Positions 7,104-15,140 of a stretch of 18,629 nucleotides of DNA are shown here, one piece after another (position 1 is the stretch's first letter; every line of letters starts with the position of its first letter). Source of the stretch: Acidobacteriaceae bacterium (GTDB taxonomy: Bacteria > Acidobacteriota > Terriglobia > Terriglobales > Acidobacteriaceae); contig PMBA01000175.1 in the NCBI GenBank assembly GCA_003152795.1, positions 1,154-19,782 on the forward strand, read 5' to 3'. A program made the translations under genes and the position numbers. A model generated the notes under the pieces. It did not search any database and had not been told where the DNA came from. It saw only the letters and a program-made list of their open reading frames with translations.

Positions 7104-7109
7104 TATACT
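7104..7109 (+). promoter_or_regulatory. Candidate -10 box (TATACT) for the glycosyltransferase-like gene
   Basis: TATACT in GCGTTATACTGGGG stands out in a GC-rich gap and would give a leader of about 60 nt before the ATG at 7178. No convincing -35 element at 16-18 nt upstream. Confidence 0.35.
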
Positions 7110-7177
7110 GGGGGGCACTTTCCCGAGAATCACTAACAATTAGCCCACTGGCAGTCAGGAATTTCTCAACCGGGCCC

Positions 7178-9082
7178 ATGGCATTGCAGATAGAGCAATC
7201 CAGAAGAGTTTTGGTGGCGGTGGCTCTGCTGCTCGCCATGATGGGGGTGCTCGCCGGCGGCGCGGCGCGGCGGGAGTCGGTTACGGTTGACGAAGTCGCG
7301 CACATCGGCGCCGGGGTGAGCTATCTGCAGAAGCTGGATCTGCGGCTGAACGAGGAGCATCCACCGCTGGCGAAGGTACTGGCCACGCTGCCGCTTGTCC
7401 TCCGGGGAGTACACGCCGACTACACGAATGTTTCCTGGACTTTCAGCGGCAAGGTGTTCAACGGCTATCTGGGCGAGTGGGTGTTCGGCCACTGGCTGAT
7501 CATGCGCTGGAACGATCCCTACTCGACCCTGCTTTGGGCCCGCGTGCCCATGCTGTTGCTCACTCTGCTGCTGGGCTTCGCTATCTATGTCTATGGCTCA
7601 CGACTGGGAGATGTGTGGGGCGGGCTGTTATGCCTCTCGGTCTATGCGAGCATGCCGGCGTTTCTCGCCTTCGGTCCGCTGGTAATCACCGACATTGCGA
7701 TCACGCTGTTCTGGGTGCTCGCCGTCTGGCAACTGCCTGAGATGTGGCGGTCTCCTTCGCGCTGGGGTGTGGTGAAGTTTGGGCTGGTTCTGGCCGGCGC
7801 TTTTCTTACGAAATTCTCTTCCGGGTTGTTGTTCTTCGTATTTGTGGCCTTCGCTCTGAGCTTGCGTTGGCGCGGTGTCCCAGAGCAGCCAACGGATACG
7901 GCGGCGCGGCGTGCGTGGCGGCGCCGAGCGCGGCGCAACCTGGGCAAGGCAACGCTTTGGGCCGCCTGCTTCGTGTACGTCTTCTACTTTGTTTTCTCCT
8001 GGAACGAGCCGACGGAGTCATTCAGCGTCATTCCGCACTTTCCCGCTTCGGCGTTCCTGCGGCGGCTGCTCATGCCGCTGTGGATCTACCTGCGCGGTCT
8101 GCTCGGGTTCGCGTTCAGCGCTGGGAGCCGGCCCACGTACATTCTGGGCCACGGCTATTCCCATGGCGTGTGGTTTTATTTTCCGGCGCTTTTTGTCTTG
8201 AAATCACCGCTGGCGTTTCTCCTTCTGCTGGTTCTCGGGCTGGTGGTTGCCATCCTGTTGAAGAGCCGCTTTGCGGGACAAGTATCGGCGATACCGAGCG
8301 GCATGGAACTGCGCTGGCGGGCGGTGTGGGTCTCGCTGGTGGTCTTCGTGGCGGCGTGCATGATGAATCGGCTGGACCTCAGCATTCGTCACTTCTCCAT
8401 CGCGCTGGCGCTGCTGGTTCTTCTGCTGGCCCCGTTGCCTGGCATGTTGGAGGGTCTGCGACGCTCCGGTTGGCGCGGCGCGCGAGCGGGACAATGGGTG
8501 ACCATCGGACTGGCCACAGCTTCGGTTGCAACTGCCGTCTGGGCCTATCCGAATTACTTTCCATTCCTGAATGTGCTGAGCAGGGGACGGCCGGGCTACC
8601 TTCTGGTGAATGACTCGAACCTCGATTGGAACCACGCTCTGCCGGAAGTCGAAAACTTTGTGCGGCAGCGCGGACTGAAGCAGATCCTATTGGATGAGTA
8701 TGGGTTCTCCGAGCCCACGGTATATGTTCCCGAGGCGCAGATTTGGAGCTGCCAGGAGCCTTCTGCCGGGGACGGCGGCCAACTGGTGGTCGTCTCTGCC
8801 AGCAGCATCGCAGACGGCCACAATTGTCTTTGGCTGATGGGGTATCCGCATCAGGCGCTGGCTGGCGGCAGCATGTATGCCATTCAGTTGCCCCCAACGA
8901 TTCCCGCAGCGGGCACCCCCGGTGGCCCACCTCTGCCTGAGGCTTATCGCTATCTCGGAGGTTCTCTGTTCTTCGACCCGCGTCCAGTTTTCTTGAATTG
9001 CATTCGCGATCCCGAACAGCTGCAACCGACCCTGGACCGGATGCGCGCGCTAATGGAGGCCGAGGCCAAGAAGAAGAAGTAG
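7178..9082 (+). CDS. GT-C fold membrane glycosyltransferase-like protein (ArnT/PMT family, GT39-like)
   Basis: A 634-residue integral membrane protein with roughly ten or more hydrophobic segments and a soluble C-terminal part. The GT-C signature is in the first external loop: D38-E39 in SVTVDEVAHIGAG, followed by LRLNEEHPPLAK (residues 55-66), the usual metal/lipid-phosphate-binding region. A second acidic residue, D172 in GPLVITDIAITLFW, also matches the family. LVNDSNLDWNHALPE (477-490) is a motif I know from acidobacterial and related members. Enzymes of this class transfer a sugar from a polyprenyl-phosphate carrier on the outer face of the inner membrane to lipid or protein; the acceptor is not readable. 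The uppS gene nearby makes the precursor of such a carrier, but that is a loose link. Start ATG 7178 gives TM1 at about residues 11-30. Confidence 0.85.
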   Translation: MALQIEQSRRVLVAVALLLAMMGVLAGGAARRESVTVDEVAHIGAGVSYLQKLDLRLNEEHPPLAKVLATLPLVLRGVHADYTNVSWTFSGKVFNGYLGEWVFGHWLIMRWNDPYSTLLWARVPMLLLTLLLGFAIYVYGSRLGDVWGGLLCLSVYASMPAFLAFGPLVITDIAITLFWVLAVWQLPEMWRSPSRWGVVKFGLVLAGAFLTKFSSGLLFFVFVAFALSLRWRGVPEQPTDTAARRAWRRRARRNLGKATLWAACFVYVFYFVFSWNEPTESFSVIPHFPASAFLRRLLMPLWIYLRGLLGFAFSAGSRPTYILGHGYSHGVWFYFPALFVLKSPLAFLLLLVLGLVVAILLKSRFAGQVSAIPSGMELRWRAVWVSLVVFVAACMMNRLDLSIRHFSIALALLVLLLAPLPGMLEGLRRSGWRGARAGQWVTIGLATASVATAVWAYPNYFPFLNVLSRGRPGYLLVNDSNLDWNHALPEVENFVRQRGLKQILLDEYGFSEPTVYVPEAQIWSCQEPSAGDGGQLVVVSASSIADGHNCLWLMGYPHQALAGGSMYAIQLPPTIPAAGTPGGPPLPEAYRYLGGSLFFDPRPVFLNCIRDPEQLQPTLDRMRALMEAEAKKKK

Positions 9083-9175
9083 TAGTAGCAGGGTAGCTGT
9101 GCCGGCTATTCGGCGGCCGTGGTTTCGTTCTCTGCCAACCTATTCTCGGCCCCACCAAGGGCCAATCCAGTGCGT

Positions 9176-9181
9176 TATATT
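9176..9181 (+). promoter_or_regulatory. Candidate -10 box (TATATT) for the ClC gene
   Basis: TATATT lies 22 nt before the ATG at 9204 in the only AT-rich patch of the 121-nt gap. The predicted leader of about 15 nt would contain AGGGAAG only near its 5' end. No clear -35. Confidence 0.35.
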
Positions 9182-9203
9182 TTAGGGAAGAAATTTCCTC
9201 TCT

Positions 9204-10934
9204 ATGATTGCAAGCGTCCAGACGACGAGCGGGAGTGGGTGGAGAACCTGGCTGCTGGATCGCGTGGCCGAACTGCGGCAACGCGAGAGCCAGGTCTTTC
9301 TGGTTTTGGCGCTGGTGATCGGCGCGTTGACTGGGTTGGCGGTTGTCGCTTTTATCGTGCTGACGGAACGCATGGGAATGCGACTGTATCCGGTGGGAGG
9401 GGCGCCGTGGCGGCGCGTGCTGTTTCCGGTTGCGGGATCGCTCGGCATTGGCTACCTGCTGTATCGCTATTTTCCCGACGCGCGAGGCAGCGGTGTGCCG
9501 CAGACCAAGGCGGCGCTATTCGCGCGCGAAGGGCGCATCTCGCTGCGCACCGTGCTGGGCAAGTTTTTCTGCACGTCGGCGACGCTCGCGAGCGGAATCC
9601 CGCTGGGACGTGAAGGGCCTTCGGTGCAAGTGGGAGCGGGCATTGGTTCCGTGCTGGGACGCCTGCTAGGACTGCGCAGCGAGCAAGTGAAGAAACTGAT
9701 TCCGGTGGGAGCGGCGGCGGCGATTGCAGCCGCGTTTAATACGCCTCTGGCCGCGGTGCTGTTCTCGCTCGAGGAAATTGTGGGCGATCTGCACGCACCG
9801 GTGATGGGCGCGGTGGTGCTGGCCTCGGCGACGGCGTGGATGGTTCTGCGCGTGTCGCTTGGCAATAATCCGCTGTTCAAGGTTCCACAATATCAACTGG
9901 TGCATCCAGCGGAGTTCGCGGTGTATGCAGTGCTGGGCGTGGCCGGGGGCGTGGTTTCGGTGGCCTTTACGAAGCTCCTGCTGGGCATCCGGGCACGCTT
10001 CCTGCGATTTCCGCAAAAAACGGTTTGGTTGCAACCGGTGGCGGGCGGGTTGCTGGTCGGGCTGATGGGTTGGTTTGTGCCGCAGGTGCTGGGCGTCGGT
10101 TATGGGTTTGTCGGCGACGCTTTGAACGGAAGGATGGCGTTCCAACTGATGGTGCTGCTGGTGGTTCTGAAACTTTTCGCCGTTACCGCCAGTTACGCTT
10201 CGGGCAACGCGGGCGGTATTTTCGGACCATCTTTGTTTATTGGCGCGATGCTGGGAGGTTCGGTGGGGACAGTGGCGCATCATCTGTTCCCCGCTTACAC
10301 GGCTACGCCGGGCGCCTACGCGCTGGTTGGGATGGGCGCGGTGTTCGCGGGAATTGTGCGCGCTCCTATGACCTCGGTGCTGATGATCTTCGAGATGACG
10401 CAGGACTATGCGGTGATCGTCCCGCTGATGATTGCGAATCTGGTGAGCCTGTTCATTGCCTCACGATTGCAGCGGGAGCCCATCTACGAAGCGCTGGCGG
10501 TGCAGGATGGCATCCACCTGCCGAAGGCGGAGACACGCCAACGACCTGGTCGGCGCCAAGTAATAAGAGTGATGCGCACAGCGAGCGAGTTGCTGCCAGC
10601 TAAGATCACGGTTCGGGAAGCGCTGGAAATTGCGCGCTCCAGTGAAGTCCGCACCTGGCTAGTGACGGATCGACGAGGAGTGGTTGGCGTTGTGAGCCTT
10701 GCGAGGCTGGAGCGCGAACTGACGGGAGGTGCGGAAAAGAAGCTTGGTGAGCTGGGGGATGGGTTGGTTTTTCCGCACGTCCACACCGACCAGGGGTTGG
10801 ATTTGGCGCTCGAGCGCATGGGGGCGAACCAGATTGAAATCTTGCCGGTCGTGAACCGGGCGGATGTTCACAAGTTGGAAGGTATCGTGACGCTACGGGA
10901 TGTGCTGGATGCGTATGGGGTCAGCCGCGCCTGA
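9204..10934 (+). CDS. ClC-family chloride/proton antiporter with C-terminal CBS pair
   Basis: A 576-residue inner-membrane ClC protein. Its anion-pathway motifs are all present: GSGVPQ (residues 95-100), GREGPSVQVG with gating glutamate E137, and GGIFGPSLFIGA (338-347). Y428 in REPIYEAL lies where the E. coli pore tyrosine would be. FNTPLAAVLFSLEEI (residues 178-192) keeps the internal proton glutamate (E191), which marks an H+/Cl- exchanger rather than a channel. Two CBS domains follow the membrane part (about 461-506 and 515-573), probably a nucleotide-sensing regulatory module. It is co-directional with the HtrA-like gene (53-nt gap), so co-transcription is possible. Length and motif order are normal for CBS-bearing bacterial ClC proteins. 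Confidence 0.95.
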   Translation: MIASVQTTSGSGWRTWLLDRVAELRQRESQVFLVLALVIGALTGLAVVAFIVLTERMGMRLYPVGGAPWRRVLFPVAGSLGIGYLLYRYFPDARGSGVPQTKAALFAREGRISLRTVLGKFFCTSATLASGIPLGREGPSVQVGAGIGSVLGRLLGLRSEQVKKLIPVGAAAAIAAAFNTPLAAVLFSLEEIVGDLHAPVMGAVVLASATAWMVLRVSLGNNPLFKVPQYQLVHPAEFAVYAVLGVAGGVVSVAFTKLLLGIRARFLRFPQKTVWLQPVAGGLLVGLMGWFVPQVLGVGYGFVGDALNGRMAFQLMVLLVVLKLFAVTASYASGNAGGIFGPSLFIGAMLGGSVGTVAHHLFPAYTATPGAYALVGMGAVFAGIVRAPMTSVLMIFEMTQDYAVIVPLMIANLVSLFIASRLQREPIYEALAVQDGIHLPKAETRQRPGRRQVIRVMRTASELLPAKITVREALEIARSSEVRTWLVTDRRGVVGVVSLARLERELTGGAEKKLGELGDGLVFPHVHTDQGLDLALERMGANQIEILPVVNRADVHKLEGIVTLRDVLDAYGVSRA

Positions 10935-10987
10935 GCGTAGGAATTCTGTGGCGGAATCGAAGTTGCTTCTTGCTTCATCTATGCAGC

Positions 10988-12043
10988 ATGAACCTCGATA
11001 GCTTTTTCGTTGAATCCCTCTCTTCGCAGCAACTGGCTGGCGGAAGCCTGGCGGAGGAAGCGGTGCGCGCCGCTACTGCCGAATCTGACGACGCGGGCCT
11101 GCTCGACTCTTACTCGCGGGCGGTCACGGCGGCGGTGGAGAGAGTCAGTCCGTCGGTGGTAAACGTTGAGGTACATCAAGCGGTACGCCGTGCTGGCGGC
11201 GGAGCTCGCGCGGGCGAGCGGCGCGGAGGCGGCTCGGGCTTCGTATTCACGCCCGATGGATTGATTCTCACCAATAGCCACGTGGTGCACGATGCGACCC
11301 GGATCGAGGTAACGCTGGCGGATGGACGGCGCGCTCCGGCCCACACCGTCGGCGACGATCCGGCGACCGATCTTGCCGTGATTCGAATTGACGCTTCCGG
11401 ATTGCAAGCGGTTCCGCTGGGCGATTCGCAGCAACTGCGGCCGGGGCAGATGGCGATTGCGATTGGCAATCCGTACGGGTTTCAGTCCACGGTAACGGCG
11501 GGAGTGATCAGCGCGCTGGGGCGATCGTTGCGCTCGTACTCAGGGCGGCTGATCGAGGATGTGATTCAGACTGACGCGGCGCTGAACCCGGGAAATTCGG
11601 GCGGGCCGCTGGTGGACTCGCGAGGCCAGGTGATTGGTGTGAACACGGCAACGATTCTGCCGGCGCAGGGGATCTGTTTCGCGATCGGGATCAATACCGC
11701 GAAGTTCGTAGCCAGCCGCTTGCTGCGCGACGGGCGGATCCGGCGCAGTTACATCGGAGTCTCGGCGCAGACGGTTCCGATTCACCGCCGGGTAGTGCGC
11801 TTCTACAGTCTGGCGCGGGAAACCGGCGTGGTGGTGGTTGGCATTGAGGACCGCAGCCCGGCGCGGACCGCGGGATTGCGCGAAGGCGACGTAATTGTGG
11901 CGCTCGACGACAAACCGGTGGCCGGGGTGGATGACCTGCACCGTTTGCTGACCGACGCGCAGGTGGGCGCGCGCTGCGCTTTGACGGTGATTCGCCACAC
12001 GGAGAGGCTGGTCCTGCCGATCTTTCCGGAAGAGGCTGCGTGA
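10988..12043 (+). CDS. HtrA/DegP-like serine protease with one PDZ domain, apparently not exported
   Basis: A 351-residue trypsin-like protease. The catalytic triad is complete: H98 in ILTNSHVV, D128 in DPATDLAVIRI and S204 in LNPGNSGGPLVD, with the oxyanion loop GNPYGFQSTVTAGVIS ahead of the serine. One PDZ domain follows (about 278-340, ETGVVVVGIEDRSPARTAGL then REGDVIVALDDKPV). Unlike DegP, DegQ or DegS there is no signal peptide or membrane anchor: the N-terminus (MNLDSFFVESLSSQQ) is acidic and soluble, followed by a Gly/Arg-rich insert (about 70-83). The product therefore probably works in the cytoplasm or is released by another route. The frame could start at TTG 10970 (adding MLHLCS), which would not add an export signal. 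No Shine-Dalgarno is evident. Confidence 0.9.
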   Translation: MNLDSFFVESLSSQQLAGGSLAEEAVRAATAESDDAGLLDSYSRAVTAAVERVSPSVVNVEVHQAVRRAGGGARAGERRGGGSGFVFTPDGLILTNSHVVHDATRIEVTLADGRRAPAHTVGDDPATDLAVIRIDASGLQAVPLGDSQQLRPGQMAIAIGNPYGFQSTVTAGVISALGRSLRSYSGRLIEDVIQTDAALNPGNSGGPLVDSRGQVIGVNTATILPAQGICFAIGINTAKFVASRLLRDGRIRRSYIGVSAQTVPIHRRVVRFYSLARETGVVVVGIEDRSPARTAGLREGDVIVALDDKPVAGVDDLHRLLTDAQVGARCALTVIRHTERLVLPIFPEEAA

Positions 12044-12164
12044 CGATGGAGGTACGGGCGCCGGGTTGGTTGCGGCGTCAAGGTTGTAGCGGCCGGGCAG
12101 GGACGCGTGGAACTCCATTCCGACGGCGCTCGACCGTCAAACGTGTACCCTCGTATCGCATTGC

Positions 12165-12184
12165 ACACACTGGATTTCGTGTGT
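12165..12184. promoter_or_regulatory. Short inverted repeat upstream of uppS
   Basis: ACACAC (12165-12170) and GTGTGT (12179-12184) are a perfect 6-bp inverted repeat around TGGATTTC. It sits 24 nt before the TTG start of uppS, where a promoter or operator would be expected. It could also be chance; no protein can be named. Confidence 0.25.
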
Positions 12185-12208
12185 TAGCTTCGACTTCGAG
12201 AGGTCTAC

Positions 12209-13027
12209 TTGCGACACACGGTTCCGGCTGGGATGGAGCGCAAGGAAAGTGATGTTTACCTGCGGCTCGATCGGGCGCGTCTTCCCCAGCATATCGCCAT
12301 CATCATGGACGGAAACGGGCGCTGGGCCCGGCGCCGGCACATGCCGCGCGTGGCGGGACATCGCGCCGGAGTGGCGGCGGTGCGTTCGACGGTCGAAACC
12401 GCGGCGCGCATCGGAATACCGGCGCTGACGCTTTATGCCTTCTCCGAGGAAAACTGGAAGAAGCGTCCGAAAACGGAGGTCGATTTCCTGATGCGGCTTT
12501 TGTGCCGCTATCTGAAAGCGGAAATCAGGACGCTGAACGGAAACAACATCCGGTTGAAATACATTGGGCGCCAGCATGAGTTGCCGGAGTCGGTGCAGCG
12601 CGAGATGGCGGAAGCGAGCGAGGCGACATCCGGGAATACCGGGATGCTGTTGACGCTGGCGCTGAACTACAGCGCGCGCAGCGAGATCGTGGACGCGTTT
12701 CGCTCGCTGGCGGAGGCGGCGTCCCGCAATGGCGGCCTCGGCCACATGGAAGTCGATGAGCAGGCGATCAGCGATCATCTTTACACGCGGGGACTGCCCG
12801 ATCCGGACTTGGTAATTCGCACCAGCGGCGAGATGCGGCTGAGTAACTTCCTGCTCTGGCAACTGGCCTATGCGGAGATCTATGTGACACAGACGTTGTG
12901 GCCCGATTTCCGCGGCGCGCAACTGCTGGAAGGCATCGAGGAATATCAGAAGCGCGACCGACGCTACGGCGGACTGGGGCAGGACGGGCATGGGCCGCAT
13001 CGCGAGCACGCTGAGGCGAAGCGTTGA
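12209..13027 (+). CDS. uppS: Isoprenyl transferase (undecaprenyl diphosphate synthase)
   Basis: A cis-prenyltransferase of 272 residues that extends farnesyl diphosphate with isopentenyl diphosphate to make the C55 lipid carrier for cell-wall precursors. Signature motifs are HIAIIMDGNGRWARRR (catalytic Asp within), AGHRAGV, TLYAFSEENWKRP-like YAFSEENWKKRP, and the C-terminal RTSGEMRLSNFLLWQLAYAE. The TTG at 12209 is used because a GAGAGG Shine-Dalgarno (12198-12203) lies 5 nt upstream. An ATG at 12233 (MERKESDVYL) is the alternative and would put the catalytic Asp at residue 26, as in E. coli. The C-terminal tail after YQKRDRRYGGLG is longer and polar. The next gene, cdsA, follows after 123 nt containing a palindromic element. 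Confidence 0.95.
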   Translation: MRHTVPAGMERKESDVYLRLDRARLPQHIAIIMDGNGRWARRRHMPRVAGHRAGVAAVRSTVETAARIGIPALTLYAFSEENWKKRPKTEVDFLMRLLCRYLKAEIRTLNGNNIRLKYIGRQHELPESVQREMAEASEATSGNTGMLLTLALNYSARSEIVDAFRSLAEAASRNGGLGHMEVDEQAISDHLYTRGLPDPDLVIRTSGEMRLSNFLLWQLAYAEIYVTQTLWPDFRGAQLLEGIEEYQKRDRRYGGLGQDGHGPHREHAEAKR

Positions 13028-13061
13028 TTGGGGCGCGCGAGAACTTCTATCATCCAAAGAC

Positions 13062-13138
13062 TTTGTCATCCTGAGCGAAGCGAAGGACCTACTTTTCGCC
13101 GCAAGAAGCAGGTCCTTCGCTTCGCTCAGGATGACAAA
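13062..13138. repeat. Palindromic element: perfect 29-bp inverted repeat
   Basis: The left arm (13062-13090, starting TTTGTCATCCTGAGCGAAG) and right arm (13110-13138, ending CGCTCAGGATGACAAA) are exact reverse complements over 29 bp. They flank a 19-nt loop that can pair partly further (CTT.. with ..AAG). The element fills most of the uppS-cdsA gap and ends 12 nt before the cdsA ATG. The right arm recurs at 15113-15140. It resembles a REP/MITE-like element and encodes nothing itself. Confidence 0.95.
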
Positions 13139-13150
13139 TGATGAAGGCCA

Positions 13151-14047
13151 ATGATCAAGCGCGTCGCGACCGCCGTGGTTTTAATTCCCCTGGTTCTGCT
13201 GCTGGTGCTGAAGGCGCCACTTTACGTGTTAGCCGTTGTTGCGGGAGCGGTCGCCCTTCTTGCCATTGCCGAGTTCTTGAAGCTCACGACCCACTATGGC
13301 GTCCAGCCACTGGCCCTTTCGACGTATACCTTCGTCGCGTTCTTTTTTGTATTCGTGATTCTGGCTTCCACCAACCGGACTCCGCTGATCGAGACGACAG
13401 CCGTTCTCTATGGTCTGGCGCTGGCGGCGGCGCTCGCACCTTTTGTGTTTCTGACGGTGGCGATGCGGCGCAAGGATTTGGCGAGCGGCTATCCGGCGGC
13501 AGCGGCGTCGGTGTTCGCCTTGGGATACATCGCGATCCCGATGGCGCTGCTGGTCGAGATACGGCAAGAGCCGGCGGGAGCCATCTGGACCATCTACACG
13601 CTGCTCGCCGTGTGGGCGGGAGACATTTTCGCGTACTTCGTTGGGAAGTCGCTGGGACGCCATCGCATGTCGCCGGAGATCAGTCCGAAGAAGACCTGGG
13701 AAGGCGCGGTGGCGTCGATCCTTGCCAGCGTGGTCATTGGCACGCTGTGGATGCAGCACGCGCCCGGAATCAGCGCCACGCTTCTGCGGATTGGATTGAT
13801 CGAACGCCGCGATGGCATGTTTGGCCTGGAGCAGCCGCAACTGTGGCCCATCATTCTGCTATCGGCGGTGGTCAACATCGCGGCACAGTTTGGCGATCTG
13901 GTCGAGTCGCTGATCAAGCGCGGGGCTGGAGTGAAAGATTCGGGCACGATTCTCCCCGGCCACGGAGGCATGCTCGATCGCATCGACGCCATGCTGTTCG
14001 CGGTGCCGGTAGTGTGGGCGTATGGGGCGTGGCGGCTGATGCAATAG
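13151..14047 (+). CDS. cdsA: Phosphatidate cytidylyltransferase (CDP-diacylglycerol synthase)
   Basis: A 298-residue polytopic inner-membrane enzyme that makes CDP-diacylglycerol from phosphatidate and CTP, the branch point for phospholipid synthesis. The N-terminal part has several hydrophobic segments. WAGDIFAYFVGKSLGRH (155-171) and SPKKTWEGAVAS (178-189) are CdsA landmarks. The signature near the end, GDLVESLIKRGAGVKDSG then TILPGHGGMLDRID (248-279), carries the catalytic lysine-aspartate pair K262-D263 and D276/D279. Start ATG 13151 has an AAGG only 3 nt upstream, a poor ribosome site, and lies just behind the palindrome. In many bacteria cdsA sits directly between uppS and dxr. Here dxr comes only 4.4 kb later. 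Confidence 0.95.
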   Translation: MIKRVATAVVLIPLVLLLVLKAPLYVLAVVAGAVALLAIAEFLKLTTHYGVQPLALSTYTFVAFFFVFVILASTNRTPLIETTAVLYGLALAAALAPFVFLTVAMRRKDLASGYPAAAASVFALGYIAIPMALLVEIRQEPAGAIWTIYTLLAVWAGDIFAYFVGKSLGRHRMSPEISPKKTWEGAVASILASVVIGTLWMQHAPGISATLLRIGLIERRDGMFGLEQPQLWPIILLSAVVNIAAQFGDLVESLIKRGAGVKDSGTILPGHGGMLDRIDAMLFAVPVVWAYGAWRLMQ

Positions 14048-14125
14048 CGAAAGTCCCTCGGCATGCCGGGCGGCAGATCAGTTCCCTTTCGTAAAGACGT
14101 CTGAAGACCTGTCGCTGCCGAGTTT

Positions 14126-14632
14126 TCAATCGTGACCAACCCAGTCGGTCCGCAGCTTCGGCGGCCGCATTAAGGTCTGCATGACCACGCAATACTGTTC
14201 TGTTTTCTCCCGCAACCCGCGGAGTTGTTCGGGTGTTGCCTGAGGGGCAGCAACATCAAAATGAAGACGAATGTCCTCGAAACCGACGGGCACGTCTTTT
14301 GATATGCCGAGGGTGCCTCGGAGATCCAAGTCTCCTTCCACCGCGACCGCAATGCGTTCGGTTGGTATGCCCATCGCCGCAGCCACCATCTGGCAGGTAA
14401 TCTGGGCGCAAGCCGCCAGAGCTCCCAGCAAAAGGTCGCCGGAACAGGCACCAGCACCGGCGCCTCCGACTCCCTGGTGGGCCTCGGCCTGGTAGATGGC
14501 GCGTCCGATATCGACCGAGCATGAGACCGGGACATCGGTTTGTGCACCTTTGGCACGGATTGTGATTTTGGAGGCGTTGGGGTCATTGCGGTATTGCTCT
14601 TTCAGCGGCTTTTGAAGCGATCGAAGATCCAT
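14126..14632 (-). CDS. OsmC family protein (thiol peroxidase-like)
   Basis: A 168-residue OsmC/Ohr-fold protein. These small enzymes reduce organic hydroperoxides with two cysteines, although some members bind other substrates. Visible marks are the Gly-rich GVGGAGAGACSGDLLLGALAACAQITCQ segment (54-81) with C75 in the peroxidatic position, plus C80, and C148 in EQYCVVMQTL as the likely resolving cysteine. VGFEDIRLHFDV (117-128) is the usual strand. Start ATG 14632 has a GAGG site 6 nt upstream. The frame continues to 14836, but that part overlaps the divergent DUF4242 gene and is unlike the family. The gene is convergent with cdsA and divergent from DUF4242, with a 115-nt shared upstream region. 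Confidence 0.88.
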   Translation of the reverse strand: MDLRSLQKPLKEQYRNDPNASKITIRAKGAQTDVPVSCSVDIGRAIYQAEAHQGVGGAGAGACSGDLLLGALAACAQITCQMVAAAMGIPTERIAVAVEGDLDLRGTLGISKDVPVGFEDIRLHFDVAAPQATPEQLRGLREKTEQYCVVMQTLMRPPKLRTDWVGHD

Positions 14633-14747
14633 GGCAACCTCGTTCTTAATGTTACGGGGCGATATTTCGCAGACTGCGACGGCATCGGCCAAGCCTTGTT
14701 GAAGCCGTTCCACCTGCATGCTAACATCAGCGAACACTGGGGGGGAC

Positions 14748-15020
14748 ATGCCCAAATTTGTCATCGAACGGGAAATCCCGGGGGCCGGAAATCTATCTGA
14801 AGAGCAATTGCGGGAAGTCGCCCAAAAGTCGGTCAACGTTCTGAAGGGAATGGGGCCTGAAATCCAGTGGCTCCATAGCTACGTGACCGGCGACAAAGTG
14901 TACTGCGTCTACCTCGCGCCGGACGATGCGACCATCCAGGAACACGCGCGGCGTGTAGGTATTCCGGCCAATCGGGTCTCGGCCGTGCGCCGACTTATCG
15001 ACCCGACAACGGCAGGGTGA
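14748..15020 (+). CDS. DUF4242 family small protein (SCO4226-like, possible nickel-binding)
   Basis: A 90-residue cytoplasmic protein matching DUF4242: MPKFVIEREIPGAGNLSEEQ at the N-terminus, GMGPEIQWLHSYVTGDKVYC in the middle, and a closing NRVSAVRRLIDPTTAG. The Streptomyces member SCO4226 binds nickel. Here H43, C53 and H66 are candidate ligands, but metal binding by this copy is an inference. ATG 14748 is preceded by a G-run (GGGGGGG) that may serve as ribosome site. The frame could also start at 14718, but the MPKFVIERE start is typical of the family. It is divergent from the OsmC gene, and a repeat-rich gap follows downstream. Confidence 0.85.
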   Translation: MPKFVIEREIPGAGNLSEEQLREVAQKSVNVLKGMGPEIQWLHSYVTGDKVYCVYLAPDDATIQEHARRVGIPANRVSAVRRLIDPTTAG

Positions 15021-15112
15021 GCGGGAGAGCACTTTCGGTGCGCATCTGAATCTGTTCGGCATCAGCTTCAGGCGGTGAGCGATGCCGCGCGCGTAGAACA
15101 AACAAAATACAC

Positions 15113-15140
15113 AGGTCCTTCGCTTCGCTCAGGATGACAA
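15113..15140. repeat. Single arm of the palindromic element (second locus)
   Basis: These 28 bases are identical to the right arm of the element at 13110-13138 (AGGTCCTTCGCTTCGCTCAG onward), less one terminal A. No opposing arm is present, so this is a solo half-element in the gap between the DUF4242 gene and the kinase gene. Confidence 0.9.

Larger units (their letters stand above)
6870..7177. other. Non-coding gap between the DUF72 and glycosyltransferase genes
   Basis: This 308-nt stretch holds copy 2 of the dispersed repeat (6924-7034), a C/T-rich section (7040-7090), and a promoter-like TATACT (7104-7109). The remaining part is a leader of about 60 nt with no clear Shine-Dalgarno. A weak GCGGCG...CGCCGC pairing near 6885-6912 is the only terminator-like element, and it lacks a T-run. 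I see no small gene here. Confidence 0.5.

Noticed and set aside
8379..9281. Minus-strand open frame (300 codons) opposite the end of the glycosyltransferase gene
   Set aside because: No recognisable domain, Pro/Arg-rich, and covers a strong membrane-protein gene and a promoter region.
12137..13069. Minus-strand open frame (310 codons) opposite uppS
   Set aside because: UppS motifs are unambiguous on the plus strand.
13138..14094. Plus-strand open frame (318 codons) overlapping cdsA
   Set aside because: It is the same strand in another frame, starts inside the palindrome and reads as Arg/Gly-rich noise. CdsA motifs lie in the 13151 frame.
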